Below are positions 24,299 to 32,738 of a stretch of DNA of 64,000 bases, in pieces. The position numbers and the translations under genes are program-made. The first letter of the stretch is position 1. Every line of letters starts with the position of its first letter. Source of the stretch: Mycolicibacterium sp. CR10. GTDB lineage: Bacteria > Actinomycetota > Actinomycetes > Mycobacteriales > Mycobacteriaceae. The stretch spans positions 50,385 through 114,384 of the forward strand of contig NZ_STGE01000047.1 of assembly GCF_005222675.1 (NCBI RefSeq), in the 5' to 3' direction. The notes beneath the pieces are model-generated. The model ran no database searches and had not been told where the DNA came from. It saw only the letters and a program-made list of their open reading frames with translations.

Positions 24299-25399
24299 GT
24301 GAATCGCCGTACCTCCGCTGAACCCCGGTCCACGCGCACGGTCAGCTTGCCCGTCACGCATCCGCACATACGCGACTCCGTGCTCGACGCCGTCGTGGAA
24401 TTCCTGGATAGCCGCTGCTCGCGGGCGCTCCAGGGCACCCGGGTGGACGTCGCCGAACAGGTACTTCGCGAACTTCTCGCCGACGGCAAGTGTCTGCGCT
24501 CCTCCTTTCTGTACCTCGGCTGGCTGTGTGGGGCGGAGCCCGATTCCGCTGCCGTGCGGGCGGCGGCCAGCCTGGAATTCCTGCACGCGTTCGCGTTGAT
24601 GCAGGACGACGTGATGGACGGTTCCCCGCTGCGCCGTGGCCGCCCGAGCGCGCACCACGCCCTCGAGCAGTGGCACCGGGAGCGAGGACTACCCGGATCC
24701 TCATCGAACTTCGGGGCGTCGGCCGCCGTCCTCCTCGGCGATCTGTGCCTGGTCTGGGCCGAGCAGATGCTTCGCGAGAGCGGGCTCGACGCGGCAGCCT
24801 TGACCCGTGCGTGGCCGCGCTACGACGCAATGCGCACCGAACTGGCGGTCGGACAGTTCGCCGACCTCGTCAACGACGCCGCCGTGTTCCCCTCGCTCGA
24901 CGACGTGCTCGACGTGGCCCGGCGCAAGTCCGGCAACTACACCGTCCGTCGCCCCCTCGAGATCGGAGCTTCGTTGGCAGGATGTGACGACCGGGTGCTG
25001 ACCGCCCTCGGCGGTTACGGCGCAGCGGTGGGTGAGGCGTTCCAGCTGCGCGATGACCTGCTCGGGGTGTTCGGTTCGCCGGAGACCACGGGGAAGCCGG
25101 CAGGCGCCGACCTGGCCGCCCGCAAGGCCACCACCGTCGTCGTGGCCGCCTATCAGCTGGCCGGCACCGCGCAGCGCCGTGATCTGGGCCGCCTGATGAC
25201 GGCAGGTCATCTCTCCCCTGCCGATATCGCACAGTGGCAGATCTTGATCGCCGATATAGGTACCGTGGATTGGATCGAGCAATTGATCGACCAACGCCTG
25301 ACCTGCGCCCTGGACAGTCTCGACGCCGTGGCGCTGGACAGTGCTGCGCGTTCTGCGCTCATCGCCATGGCTGCGGTCTGCACCGAGCGGGTGACCTGA
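24299..25399 (+). CDS. crtE: Geranylgeranyl diphosphate synthase (polyprenyl synthetase)
   Basis: Condenses isopentenyl diphosphate with allylic diphosphates to the C20 precursor of carotenoids. It has 366 residues. The first Asp-rich motif DDVMD is at 103-107, followed by LRRGRP; the second is reduced to DDLLG (252-256), as in other actinobacterial CrtE proteins, followed by TGKPAGAD. The GTG start at 24299 has only a weak purine stretch ahead. It is the first gene of the carotenoid operon, and its stop overlaps the crtI start by one base. Confidence 0.93.
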   Translation: MNRRTSAEPRSTRTVSLPVTHPHIRDSVLDAVVEFLDSRCSRALQGTRVDVAEQVLRELLADGKCLRSSFLYLGWLCGAEPDSAAVRAAASLEFLHAFALMQDDVMDGSPLRRGRPSAHHALEQWHRERGLPGSSSNFGASAAVLLGDLCLVWAEQMLRESGLDAAALTRAWPRYDAMRTELAVGQFADLVNDAAVFPSLDDVLDVARRKSGNYTVRRPLEIGASLAGCDDRVLTALGGYGAAVGEAFQLRDDLLGVFGSPETTGKPAGADLAARKATTVVVAAYQLAGTAQRRDLGRLMTAGHLSPADIAQWQILIADIGTVDWIEQLIDQRLTCALDSLDAVALDSAARSALIAMAAVCTERVT

Positions 25400-26910
25400 T
25401 GCGCACCGTCACCGGAAACACCGACCACGTCGTCGTCGTCGGCGCCGGGCTGTCCGGGTTGTCGGCCGCGATGCATCTGGCCGGCCGCGGACGCACCGTC
25501 ACCGTCGTCGAGCGCGGGGCAACCCCCGGCGGCCGCGTCGGCAGGGCCGACATCTCCGGCTACCGCCTCGACACCGGACCCACCGTGCTGACGATGCCCG
25601 ACATCATCGACGACACCTTCGCCGCCGTCGGGGAGTCGATGTCCGCGCGGCTCGACCTCCAGCCGGTGCTGCCGGCCTACCGCGCCTCCTTCGCCGACGG
25701 CAGCAGCCTCGATGTCCACGCCGACGCCGCGGCGATGACCGCAGAGATCGAACGGTTCGCCGGGCCCCGGGAAGCGGAAGGCTATGTGCGACTGCGACAG
25801 TGGCTGACCAAGCTCTACCAACTCGAGTTCGACGGCTTCATCGGTGCCAACTTCGATTCCCCGCTGTCCCTGCTGACCCCGCAACTCGCGCGGCTGGCCG
25901 CGATCGGCGGGTTCCGCCGCTGGGAACCCATGGTGCGGCGGTTCATCACCGACGAACGCTTGCTGCGGGTGTTCACCTTCCAGGCCCTGTACGTCGGTGT
26001 CCCGCCGAAGAAGGCGCTGGCGGCCTACGCCGTGATCGCCTACATGGACACGGTGTCGGGCGTCTACTTCCCCCGCGGCGGGATGCGGTCGGTGCCCGAC
26101 GCGATGGCCGCGGCCGCCTCCGATGCCGGAGTCGACTTCCGGTACAACGCCACCGTTACCGAGTTGGAGCGGTCGGGCTCACGTGTCACCGCGGTGCGCA
26201 CCGACACCGGTGAGCGCTTTCCGGCCGACGCGGTGATCCTGACCACCGAACTGCCCGACACCTACCGCCTGCTCGGGCACACGCCCCGGCGGGTGCTGTC
26301 GCTGCGGCCCGCGCCGTCGGCGGTGGTGGCGCACATCGGCAGCCGCGCACCTGAGTCCGCCGCCGATCAGTCCCATCACACGATTCTGTTCGGCGACGCC
26401 TGGCAGTCGACGTTCCACGACATCATCGACGAAGGCCGGCCCATGGCGGATCCGTCACTGCTCGTCACCCGGCCCACCGCCGGAGATCCCAGCCTGGCAC
26501 CAGCGGGCCGCGATCTGCTGTACGTGCTGGCGCCGGCACCCAACACCGATGTCGGACACCAGGATTGGGACGGACAACGCGACGGCTACGTCGGCCACAT
26601 GCTGGACACCGTGCGCACCCGCCTTCCGCACCTCGGTGACGACGCCGAGGTGCTCAACGTCGTCACTCCGCGCGACTGGGCCCGCCAGGGCATGGCCGCC
26701 GGTACCCCGTTCGCGTTGGCGCACACTTTCGCCCAGACCGGTCCGTTCCGGCCGGCCAACACGGTGCGCGGCATCGACAACGCGGTGCTGGCGGGCTCGT
26801 CCACCGTGCCCGGCGTCGGCATTCCCACCGCCATCGTGTCGGGTCGCCTTGCGGCCGACCGCATCACCGGGGTCGTGACGGACGTTCGACCCCGGACGGT
26901 GCCGAAATGA
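25399..26910 (+). CDS. crtI: Phytoene desaturase
   Basis: The FAD-dependent desaturase turns phytoene into lycopene through successive dehydrogenations at the membrane. The 503-residue protein has the dinucleotide fold VVVVGAGLSGLSAA at 11-24 and the C-terminal CrtI signature (RGIDNAVLAGSSTVPGVGIP), both complete. The start is ATG 25399 within TGATG at the crtE stop; the frame is open upstream but overlaps crtE. The crtB start overlaps its stop as ATGA. Confidence 0.95.
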   Translation: MRTVTGNTDHVVVVGAGLSGLSAAMHLAGRGRTVTVVERGATPGGRVGRADISGYRLDTGPTVLTMPDIIDDTFAAVGESMSARLDLQPVLPAYRASFADGSSLDVHADAAAMTAEIERFAGPREAEGYVRLRQWLTKLYQLEFDGFIGANFDSPLSLLTPQLARLAAIGGFRRWEPMVRRFITDERLLRVFTFQALYVGVPPKKALAAYAVIAYMDTVSGVYFPRGGMRSVPDAMAAAASDAGVDFRYNATVTELERSGSRVTAVRTDTGERFPADAVILTTELPDTYRLLGHTPRRVLSLRPAPSAVVAHIGSRAPESAADQSHHTILFGDAWQSTFHDIIDEGRPMADPSLLVTRPTAGDPSLAPAGRDLLYVLAPAPNTDVGHQDWDGQRDGYVGHMLDTVRTRLPHLGDDAEVLNVVTPRDWARQGMAAGTPFALAHTFAQTGPFRPANTVRGIDNAVLAGSSTVPGVGIPTAIVSGRLAADRITGVVTDVRPRTVPK

Positions 26911-27854
26911 TCGGCTCCGAACTCGACGCGGCAGGCGTGCACGACGAGAAACTCCGCGAGGCCTACCGGCGCTGCCGTGCCCTCAACGCGCAGTACGGCA
27001 AAACGTTCTTCCTCGCGACTCGGCTGCTCTCCCCCGCCCAACGGCCCGCTGTCCACGCGCTGTACGGCTTCGCGCGGCGAGCCGACGATGTGCTCGACGG
27101 CTTCGACTCCCGCAGTCCGGCCCAGCGTGCCGAGGAACTGCAGGTGCTGGGCGACGCGCTGTTCACCCGGCTGGTCAAAGGCCAGCAGGCCGGTGACGAC
27201 CCCGTGCTCGACGCCGTGGTGGACACCGCGCGTCACTACCAGCTCGACTGGCAGCTGTTCGACGACTTCCTCGCGTCGATGCGGATGGACCTGACGGTCA
27301 CCGACTATCCCGATCGCGCGGCCCTCGACCGCTACATGTACGGCTCGGCCGAGGTCATCGGTCTGCAGTTGCTGCCCGTCCTGGGCACCGTCGTCCCGCG
27401 CGGAGAGGCGGCGCCGTACGCGGCGGCACTCGGAAAAGCGTTCCAGCTCACCAACTTCCTGCGCGACATCAACGAGGACCTGACACGAGGGCGGGTGTAC
27501 CTGCCCGCCGATGAGCTGGCCGCACACGGGGTGGACCGCGATCTGCTGATGTGGTGCCAGAAACAGCGCCGCACCGACCCGAAGGTGCGCGCGGCGCTGG
27601 TCGAACAGCACGCCCACACCCGGCGGATCTACACCCAGGCCGAGAACGGCATCCCACTGCTGCATCCACGGTCGCGGCCCTGTGTCAGCGCCGCCCTGAC
27701 GTTGTACTCCGAGATCCTGGACCGCATCGAGGCCCTGGATTTCGCGGTGTTCGCCCAGCGTGCCAGCGTCTCCTCAACACGGCGCCTCCAGGTCGCGGCC
27801 GTCGGGCTGACCAGAGCCTGGCGTAGCCGGGGAAGCAGCCTGCAGGAGGTGTGA
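26907..27854 (+). CDS. crtB: Phytoene synthase
   Basis: Joins two geranylgeranyl diphosphates head-to-head to phytoene. In 315 residues, both Asp-rich substrate-binding motifs are intact: DDVLD (60-64, inside YGFARRADDVLDGFD) and DINED (187-191, inside LTNFLRDINEDLTRGRVYLP). It overlaps crtI by 4 bases. Its own stop overlaps a downstream GTG as GTGA (27851-27854) with AGGAGG just ahead, the normal entry point for a next gene that is no longer there. Confidence 0.95.
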   Translation: MIGSELDAAGVHDEKLREAYRRCRALNAQYGKTFFLATRLLSPAQRPAVHALYGFARRADDVLDGFDSRSPAQRAEELQVLGDALFTRLVKGQQAGDDPVLDAVVDTARHYQLDWQLFDDFLASMRMDLTVTDYPDRAALDRYMYGSAEVIGLQLLPVLGTVVPRGEAAPYAAALGKAFQLTNFLRDINEDLTRGRVYLPADELAAHGVDRDLLMWCQKQRRTDPKVRAALVEQHAHTRRIYTQAENGIPLLHPRSRPCVSAALTLYSEILDRIEALDFAVFAQRASVSSTRRLQVAAVGLTRAWRSRGSSLQEV

Positions 27855-27971
27855 CCATAGACCGGTACCAGTATCCCCATCGAGGGCTATCTCGTCGGCT
27901 GTGCAATGGTGATTGCGGTGCCTCTGCTGTGGGTGCGCCGAAGTGACGATACGAAAAGCAGGCCGACGTGA
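27851..27971 (+). pseudogene. Deletion scar of a two-gene lycopene cyclase (crtYc 5' end + crtYd 3' end)
   Basis: GTG 27851 with AGGAGG ahead begins MTIDRYQY, which fits the first residues of small heterodimeric lycopene cyclase subunits; this frame then runs out at 27946. In another frame, 27861-27971 reads GTSIPIEGYLVG...LLWVRR and ends in a TGA overlapping the next gene's GTG as GTGA. Cyclase subunits of the CrtYc/CrtYd type end in just such an IPxE-containing helix. The place, between crtB and the methyltransferase, is where crtYc-crtYd stand in other mycobacterial clusters. I infer that one deletion fused the start of crtYc to the end of crtYd. Confidence 0.55.
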
Positions 27972-28672
27972 GCACCTATGACGTTCCCGACGCGTTCGAC
28001 GCCGGCGCCGAGGCGTACGACGGCCTCGTCGGCGCGAATCCGGGCTACCACAAGCATTTGAGGATCTCGGCGCAGCGAATGCAGCTGCCCGACAAGGGGC
28101 GTGGCCTGCGACTGCTCGATATCGGCTGTGGCACAGGAGCGTCCACCGCGGCCCTGCTGAGTGTGGCTCCCCACGCCGAGATCGTGGCCGCCGACGGCTC
28201 GGCGGGCATGCTGTCCCAGGCGAGGGCCAAGCAGTGGCCGCCCACGGTGACGTTCGTGCACAGCCGCGCGGAGGGCCTGGCGGACGCCGGTGTCGAGGGC
28301 CCGTTCGACGGCATCCTCGCCGCGTACCTGGTGCGCAATCTCAGCGACCCGGACCCTGTTCTGCAGACGTTGCGCGCGCTGCTCAGCCCGGGTGCCGTGT
28401 TCGCCGCCCATGAGTACTCGGTACAGGACTCCCGGTGGGCCACCGCCGTCTGGAATGCGGTCAGTTCCGCGGTCATCATCCCCGCGGGACGAATGCGCTC
28501 GGGCGACGCCAGCCTGTACCGCTACCTGCGCCGCAGCGTCAACGACTTCGACGGCGTCACGGAGTTTCGGGAACGCTTGCGGCACAACGGCTTCACCGAC
28601 GTGAAGAGCCTGACCATGCCGGGCTGGCAGCACAACATCGTGCATACCTTCCTCGGCCGGGCGCCGCGGTGA
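27968..28672 (+). CDS. SAM-dependent methyltransferase of the carotenoid operon (CrtT-like)
   Basis: A 234-residue class I methyltransferase. The SAM motif LLDIGCGTG is at 49-57, with the acidic motif II in EIVAADGSAGM. A methyltransferase, CrtT, sits beside crtU in Streptomyces carotenoid clusters, and this gene holds the same place, but its reaction is not established. GTG 27968 overlaps the upstream remnant as GTGA, and its stop overlaps crtU as GTGA. Confidence 0.85.
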   Translation: MSTYDVPDAFDAGAEAYDGLVGANPGYHKHLRISAQRMQLPDKGRGLRLLDIGCGTGASTAALLSVAPHAEIVAADGSAGMLSQARAKQWPPTVTFVHSRAEGLADAGVEGPFDGILAAYLVRNLSDPDPVLQTLRALLSPGAVFAAHEYSVQDSRWATAVWNAVSSAVIIPAGRMRSGDASLYRYLRRSVNDFDGVTEFRERLRHNGFTDVKSLTMPGWQHNIVHTFLGRAPR

Positions 28673-30201
28673 CCGACCCCCGTCGGGTCCTGCACGCCGC
28701 TGCGCCAGGGCTGCCGGACGCCACCGCACTGGCCTCCCGACCCAAGGTCGTCGTCGTGGGGGCAGGCATCGCGGGACTGGCCGCGGCGACCGCGCTGGCC
28801 GAACGGGGCGTGGCCGTGGAGATCCTCGAACGGGAGCACTACCTCGGCGGACGCGTCGGCGGCTGGCTCGAACGCCTGCCGGACGGCACACCCGTGGCGA
28901 TGAACCGCGGCTTCCACGCATTCTTCCGCCAGTACTACAACCTGCGGGCGCTGCTGCGTCGCGTCGATCCCGAGCTGTCGATGCTGAGCCCACTGGACGA
29001 CTACCCCCTGGTCGATGCCCTCGGCCGACGCGACACGTTCCGCGGACTGCCCGGCACTCCCCCTTTCAACGCCGTCGCATTCGCGTTGCGAAGCCCCACC
29101 TTCCGGCTCCGCGATCTGGTCCGCCTCAACGCCAGGGCGGCCGCGCCGCTGGCTGCGGTGTCGGTGCCCGAGACCTACCATCAGCTCGACGATCTCGATG
29201 CCGAGACGTTCCTGCGCGACATCAATTTCCCCGAGGCCGCACGGCATCTGGCGTTCGAGGTGTTCTCGCGCAGCTTCTTCACCCGCCCCGCGGCCCTGTC
29301 TGCCGCCGAGCTGGCCACCATGTTCCACATCTACTTCCTGGGTTCCAGCGAAGGGCTGGTGTTCGACGTCGCGACCGCCAACTTCGACGTCGCGCTGTGG
29401 CAGCCGCTCGAGGAGTACCTGAAGAGCCTGGGAGTCGAGGTGCACACCGGCACGCAGGCACACCGGCTGACGGTGACCGACACAGGCGGTTTCGTGGTGA
29501 CGGACGGGTCCGGCACCGACATCAACGCCCACGGCGTGGTGCTCGCCGCCGATGTTGCCGCGCTGCCCGGCATCGTCGCGAACTCGACGGGCCTCGATCC
29601 GCGGTGGTGCGACCAGATCGCACAACTGCGGACCGCCGCGCCGTTCCTGGTCCACCGGTTGTGGCTGGATCGCCCGGTGCGAGCCGACCGGCCGGCATTC
29701 ATGGGGACCGGCGGTCTCCCACCGCTGGACAACATCAGCGTGCTGGAACGCTATGAAACCGAAGCCGCCGAATGGGCCGCGCGCACCGGCGGGTCGGTGG
29801 TCGAACTGCATGCCTATTCGGTCACCGACGACAGCCCCGCACTCCGACGCGACCTGCTCGCGCGGTTGCACGCCCTGTATCCCGAAACCGCCTCGGCCGA
29901 AGTGGTCTTCGAGAAGGCTCTGTGCCGCAGCGATTGTCCCCGGCTGGCGCCCGGCGACTTCGCCCGCAGGCCGACCGTGGCGACCCCCCAGCCGGGATTG
30001 ACCCTCGCGGGCGACGGCATCCGCATCGATCTGCCCGTGGCGCTGATGGAGCGCGCCGCCACCACGGGTCTGGTGGCGGCGAACACACTTCTCGACCACT
30101 TCGGCGTGGCAGGGCACGATGTATACACCGTGCCGGTGCGCGGGCGGTCGCCCGTCCTGCGGCACTTCGCCGACCGTGTCGAAAGGGGGAAGACGCCATG
30201 A
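28669..30201 (+). CDS. crtU: Carotene desaturase/methyltransferase of the CrtU type
   Basis: A 510-residue FAD-dependent enzyme related to CrtI, with VVVVGAGIAGLAAA at 27-40. The NRGFHAFFRQYYNLR motif near residue 85 is typical of CrtU, which converts the beta-ionone rings of beta-carotene to aromatic rings (isorenieratene). That substrate requires lycopene cyclase, whose genes look deleted just upstream. Start GTG 28669 overlaps the methyltransferase stop; the stop overlaps the Rieske gene as ATGA. Confidence 0.88.
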   Translation: MTDPRRVLHAAAPGLPDATALASRPKVVVVGAGIAGLAAATALAERGVAVEILEREHYLGGRVGGWLERLPDGTPVAMNRGFHAFFRQYYNLRALLRRVDPELSMLSPLDDYPLVDALGRRDTFRGLPGTPPFNAVAFALRSPTFRLRDLVRLNARAAAPLAAVSVPETYHQLDDLDAETFLRDINFPEAARHLAFEVFSRSFFTRPAALSAAELATMFHIYFLGSSEGLVFDVATANFDVALWQPLEEYLKSLGVEVHTGTQAHRLTVTDTGGFVVTDGSGTDINAHGVVLAADVAALPGIVANSTGLDPRWCDQIAQLRTAAPFLVHRLWLDRPVRADRPAFMGTGGLPPLDNISVLERYETEAAEWAARTGGSVVELHAYSVTDDSPALRRDLLARLHALYPETASAEVVFEKALCRSDCPRLAPGDFARRPTVATPQPGLTLAGDGIRIDLPVALMERAATTGLVAANTLLDHFGVAGHDVYTVPVRGRSPVLRHFADRVERGKTP

Positions 30202-31310
30202 AAGCCCAAAACACGCTGAACAAGCTGGCTGCCCGGGCCGGGAAGGCCTGGCCGTTCGAGCTGCTGCCGCGCATTCCGTGGGCCCGGCAGGCGCCGACCT
30301 ACCGACAGGCCTCACCGTCAGTGATCGATGCGGCGCTCGCACGATCGCAGAAGCGGCCGAGCGGCAACTGGTATGTGATCGCGGCCAGTACCGCCATCAC
30401 GTCAAAGCCGTACGGCGCCACGGTGGCCGGGGCCGAGCTGGTGTGCTGGCGTGGCACCGACAACCAACTGCGCATCGGCCCCGCCCGGTGCCCACACCTC
30501 GGCGCGGACCTGTGCACCGGTTCGGTCGACCGCGGTGCGCTGATCTGTCCGTGGCACGGCCTCCGGCTGACCGGACGCTCCCGGCCCGACTGGCCGTCCC
30601 TGCCCGCCTACGACGACGGGGTGCTGGCCTGGGTCCGGCTGGACCGCGTCGGCGGCGAGACACCCACTGCGGCACCGATTCTGCCCGTCCGGCCCGACAC
30701 GCCACATCTGGCAGCGGTCACCAGCCTGACGGGTACCTGCGAACCGACCGACATCATCGCCAACCGGATGGACCCCTGGCACGGCGCGTGGTTTCACCCG
30801 TACTCGTTCACCAGCCTGGAGGTGCTCAGCGCCCCACCCGAAGGTGATGACCTACCTGAAGAACTCGATCGCTTCCTGGTGGCCGTCACCTTCCGCCTCG
30901 GCAGACTCGGCGTGCCCGTGATCGCCGAATTCACCAGCCCCGAACCACGCACCCTCGTCATGCGCATCATCGACGGCGAGGGCAGCGGCAGCGTCGTCGA
31001 AACTCACGCCACACCAATCGGATACGGGCCCGACGGCCAACCCCGCAGCGTCGTGCTCGAAGCCGTGATCGCACACTCCGACCGTCCGGGGTTCACCCGT
31101 GCGTTACGCGCAGCGCCGCTGATCACACCGTTGATGCGGCACGCCGCACACCGACTGTGGCGCGACGACCTGATCTACGCCGAGCGACTGCACACCGTGC
31201 GCCGACAGGACGCCGCCGGTGCCGCGGATCTGCTCAGCCCTGCGGATGAGCCCACGACGGCAGACGGGCAGCATCCAAGAGCGGCACCTGGTCCCGCGCC
31301 CACGGACTGA
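30198..31310 (+). CDS. Rieske [2Fe-2S] protein with DUF5914-type C-terminus
   Basis: A 370-residue protein. The Rieske cluster ligands are Cys98-x-His100 (RCPHLG) and Cys117-x2-His120 (CPWHG). The C-terminal region (about 165-340) includes ANRMDPWHGAWFHPYSF, which looks like the helix-grip catalytic region of the family. It follows crtU with a 4-base overlap, so it probably oxidises a carotenoid product, though the reaction is unknown to me. Its last 77 bases overlap the 3' end of the converging idi gene, which is unusual and could allow transcriptional interference. Confidence 0.82.
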   Translation: MKAQNTLNKLAARAGKAWPFELLPRIPWARQAPTYRQASPSVIDAALARSQKRPSGNWYVIAASTAITSKPYGATVAGAELVCWRGTDNQLRIGPARCPHLGADLCTGSVDRGALICPWHGLRLTGRSRPDWPSLPAYDDGVLAWVRLDRVGGETPTAAPILPVRPDTPHLAAVTSLTGTCEPTDIIANRMDPWHGAWFHPYSFTSLEVLSAPPEGDDLPEELDRFLVAVTFRLGRLGVPVIAEFTSPEPRTLVMRIIDGEGSGSVVETHATPIGYGPDGQPRSVVLEAVIAHSDRPGFTRALRAAPLITPLMRHAAHRLWRDDLIYAERLHTVRRQDAAGAADLLSPADEPTTADGQHPRAAPGPAPTD

Positions 31311-31791
31311 TCGCCCAGTCGAGCGATGCCGCGGCGCGGACCTCGTCCCAGCCCACCCACACCAGATCCATCACTTCGTCGGGTACTGCGGCCACCGGTC
31401 CGTCGGCCAGTGCGCAGAACACCGGGCACACCTCGTTCTCGACCGTCCCGTCAGCGGCCCGCGCCCGGTACCGGAAGTCGGGCAGCACGCAGACCACTTC
31501 GGCGAGCGCCGCCCCGAGTTCCTGCCGCGCGCGGCGCCGCACTGCGTCCTCGACGTTTTCACCCGGTGCGGGGTGACCGCAGAAGGCGTTCGTCCACACC
31601 CCTGGCCAGGTCTGCTTGCCCAGCGCCCGGCGGGTCAGCAACACCCGCCCGGCCCCGTCGAAGAGATAGCAGGAGAACCCCAGGTGCAGTGGGGTTTCGG
31701 TGTGATGGACGGTCGCCTTGGCCGCGCTGCCCACGGAATTACCCGCGTCATCGAGCAGCACGACCCGTTCGTCATGGCTCACGGTCGTCAT
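31234..31791 (-). CDS. idi: Isopentenyl-diphosphate delta-isomerase, type I
   Basis: Interconverts IPP and DMAPP and so primes CrtE. The 185-residue Nudix-fold protein has the active-site Cys71 in TNAFCGHP and the catalytic Glu in ENEVCPVF (118-120). It is encoded opposite to the crt operon, and its end overlaps the Rieske gene by 77 bases. The MerR-type regulator gene lies 48 bases upstream on the same strand and may share its transcript. Confidence 0.95.
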   Translation of the reverse strand: MTTVSHDERVVLLDDAGNSVGSAAKATVHHTETPLHLGFSCYLFDGAGRVLLTRRALGKQTWPGVWTNAFCGHPAPGENVEDAVRRRARQELGAALAEVVCVLPDFRYRARAADGTVENEVCPVFCALADGPVAAVPDEVMDLVWVGWDEVRAAASLDWAISPWARDQVPLLDAARLPSWAHPQG

Positions 31792-31839
31792 AAGTACCCG
31801 TCGGTTGTCGACTCAAACGATGCCTAAACGATTCACAGC

Positions 31840-32691
31840 CTACGGAACATCCAACAGCCGTTCGACCGCGGCGCGCAGCGTGGTCATTTGCGCCACTCCT
31901 GTGGGCAGCGTCGCTTCGGCCCAGCCCGGGCCCGCGACCATCACCTGCGCACCTGCCGCTGCGATGGTCCGCACCGCTTCGGCATCGGCCGTCGAGCTGA
32001 CCTGCGACCACAGCACAACGACTTTCACATCGGGAAGCCGGTCCAACGCGGCGATGACACTCGCGGCGGGCACTGAGGCACCCAGAATCAGCGCGGGTCG
32101 TCCGCGCTGCGCCAGGGCGGCGCCCAGCGCCTCCAGCGCCAAGGTGTGCGCATCTCCGTCGCAACACGCGAGGAGCACCCGCGGCGCAAGCGAGGTTCGC
32201 GGCGCCGGTAACCGCTGCAAGGCACGCGTCGTCACTCGCGACAACACGTGTTCTACCTCGATACAGCCGCCGCCTTCGATCTGCAGCGTGGTCAGTGACG
32301 CGAATGCCGGGCGCAGCAGTCCGTCCCAGGTGTCGATCACGCCGCGGCCTCGAAGCGACTGCTCGATCAACCGCCCTACGCCGTCGGGGTCCAACGCGAA
32401 CGCCGCAGCCAACAGCGCGTCCGTGTCGCCATATCGGTTCACGTCCGTGTCGGCGACGATATGCGCCGCCCTGCCCGCACTCACGCCCTCATCGATGAGC
32501 TGCTGCATCCGCTGCACTACCGCCACGTCATCCTCGGTGTACAGCCGGTGGCGCCCGGGCCAGTGATCGGTGGGCCCGATTCCGTAGCGGCGATTCCAGC
32601 TACGCAGGGTGGCCGTCGGGATGCCGAGTCGATCCGCCACGACACCGACCGTGTAGAGCGGTTCGTGGTAGCTCAGCTCGCTGGCGGTCAT
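31840..32691 (-). CDS. MerR-family regulator with B12-binding-like domain (CarH/LitR type)
   Basis: A 283-residue protein with a MerR winged helix at about 12-80 (YTVGVVADRLGIPTATLRSWNRRYG) followed by a helical bundle and a Rossmann-like domain of the cobalamin-binding class. In CarH/LitR, adenosylcobalamin makes the repressor light-sensitive so that carotenoid genes are induced by light. Here the candidate lower-ligand His182 (DGDAHTLA) and the EH pair (147-148) are present, but the Trp of the Wx9EH motif is Gln137 and the Gly of ExHxxG is Ala. Cobalamin binding is likely but altered. It probably controls the neighbouring carotenoid genes. Confidence 0.83.
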   Translation of the reverse strand: MTASELSYHEPLYTVGVVADRLGIPTATLRSWNRRYGIGPTDHWPGRHRLYTEDDVAVVQRMQQLIDEGVSAGRAAHIVADTDVNRYGDTDALLAAAFALDPDGVGRLIEQSLRGRGVIDTWDGLLRPAFASLTTLQIEGGGCIEVEHVLSRVTTRALQRLPAPRTSLAPRVLLACCDGDAHTLALEALGAALAQRGRPALILGASVPAASVIAALDRLPDVKVVVLWSQVSSTADAEAVRTIAAAGAQVMVAGPGWAEATLPTGVAQMTTLRAAVERLLDVP

Positions 32692-32738
32692 CTGTGTTCG
32701 GCTTTCTGACGGCGTGCCGAACTATATCCGGCCGAAGG

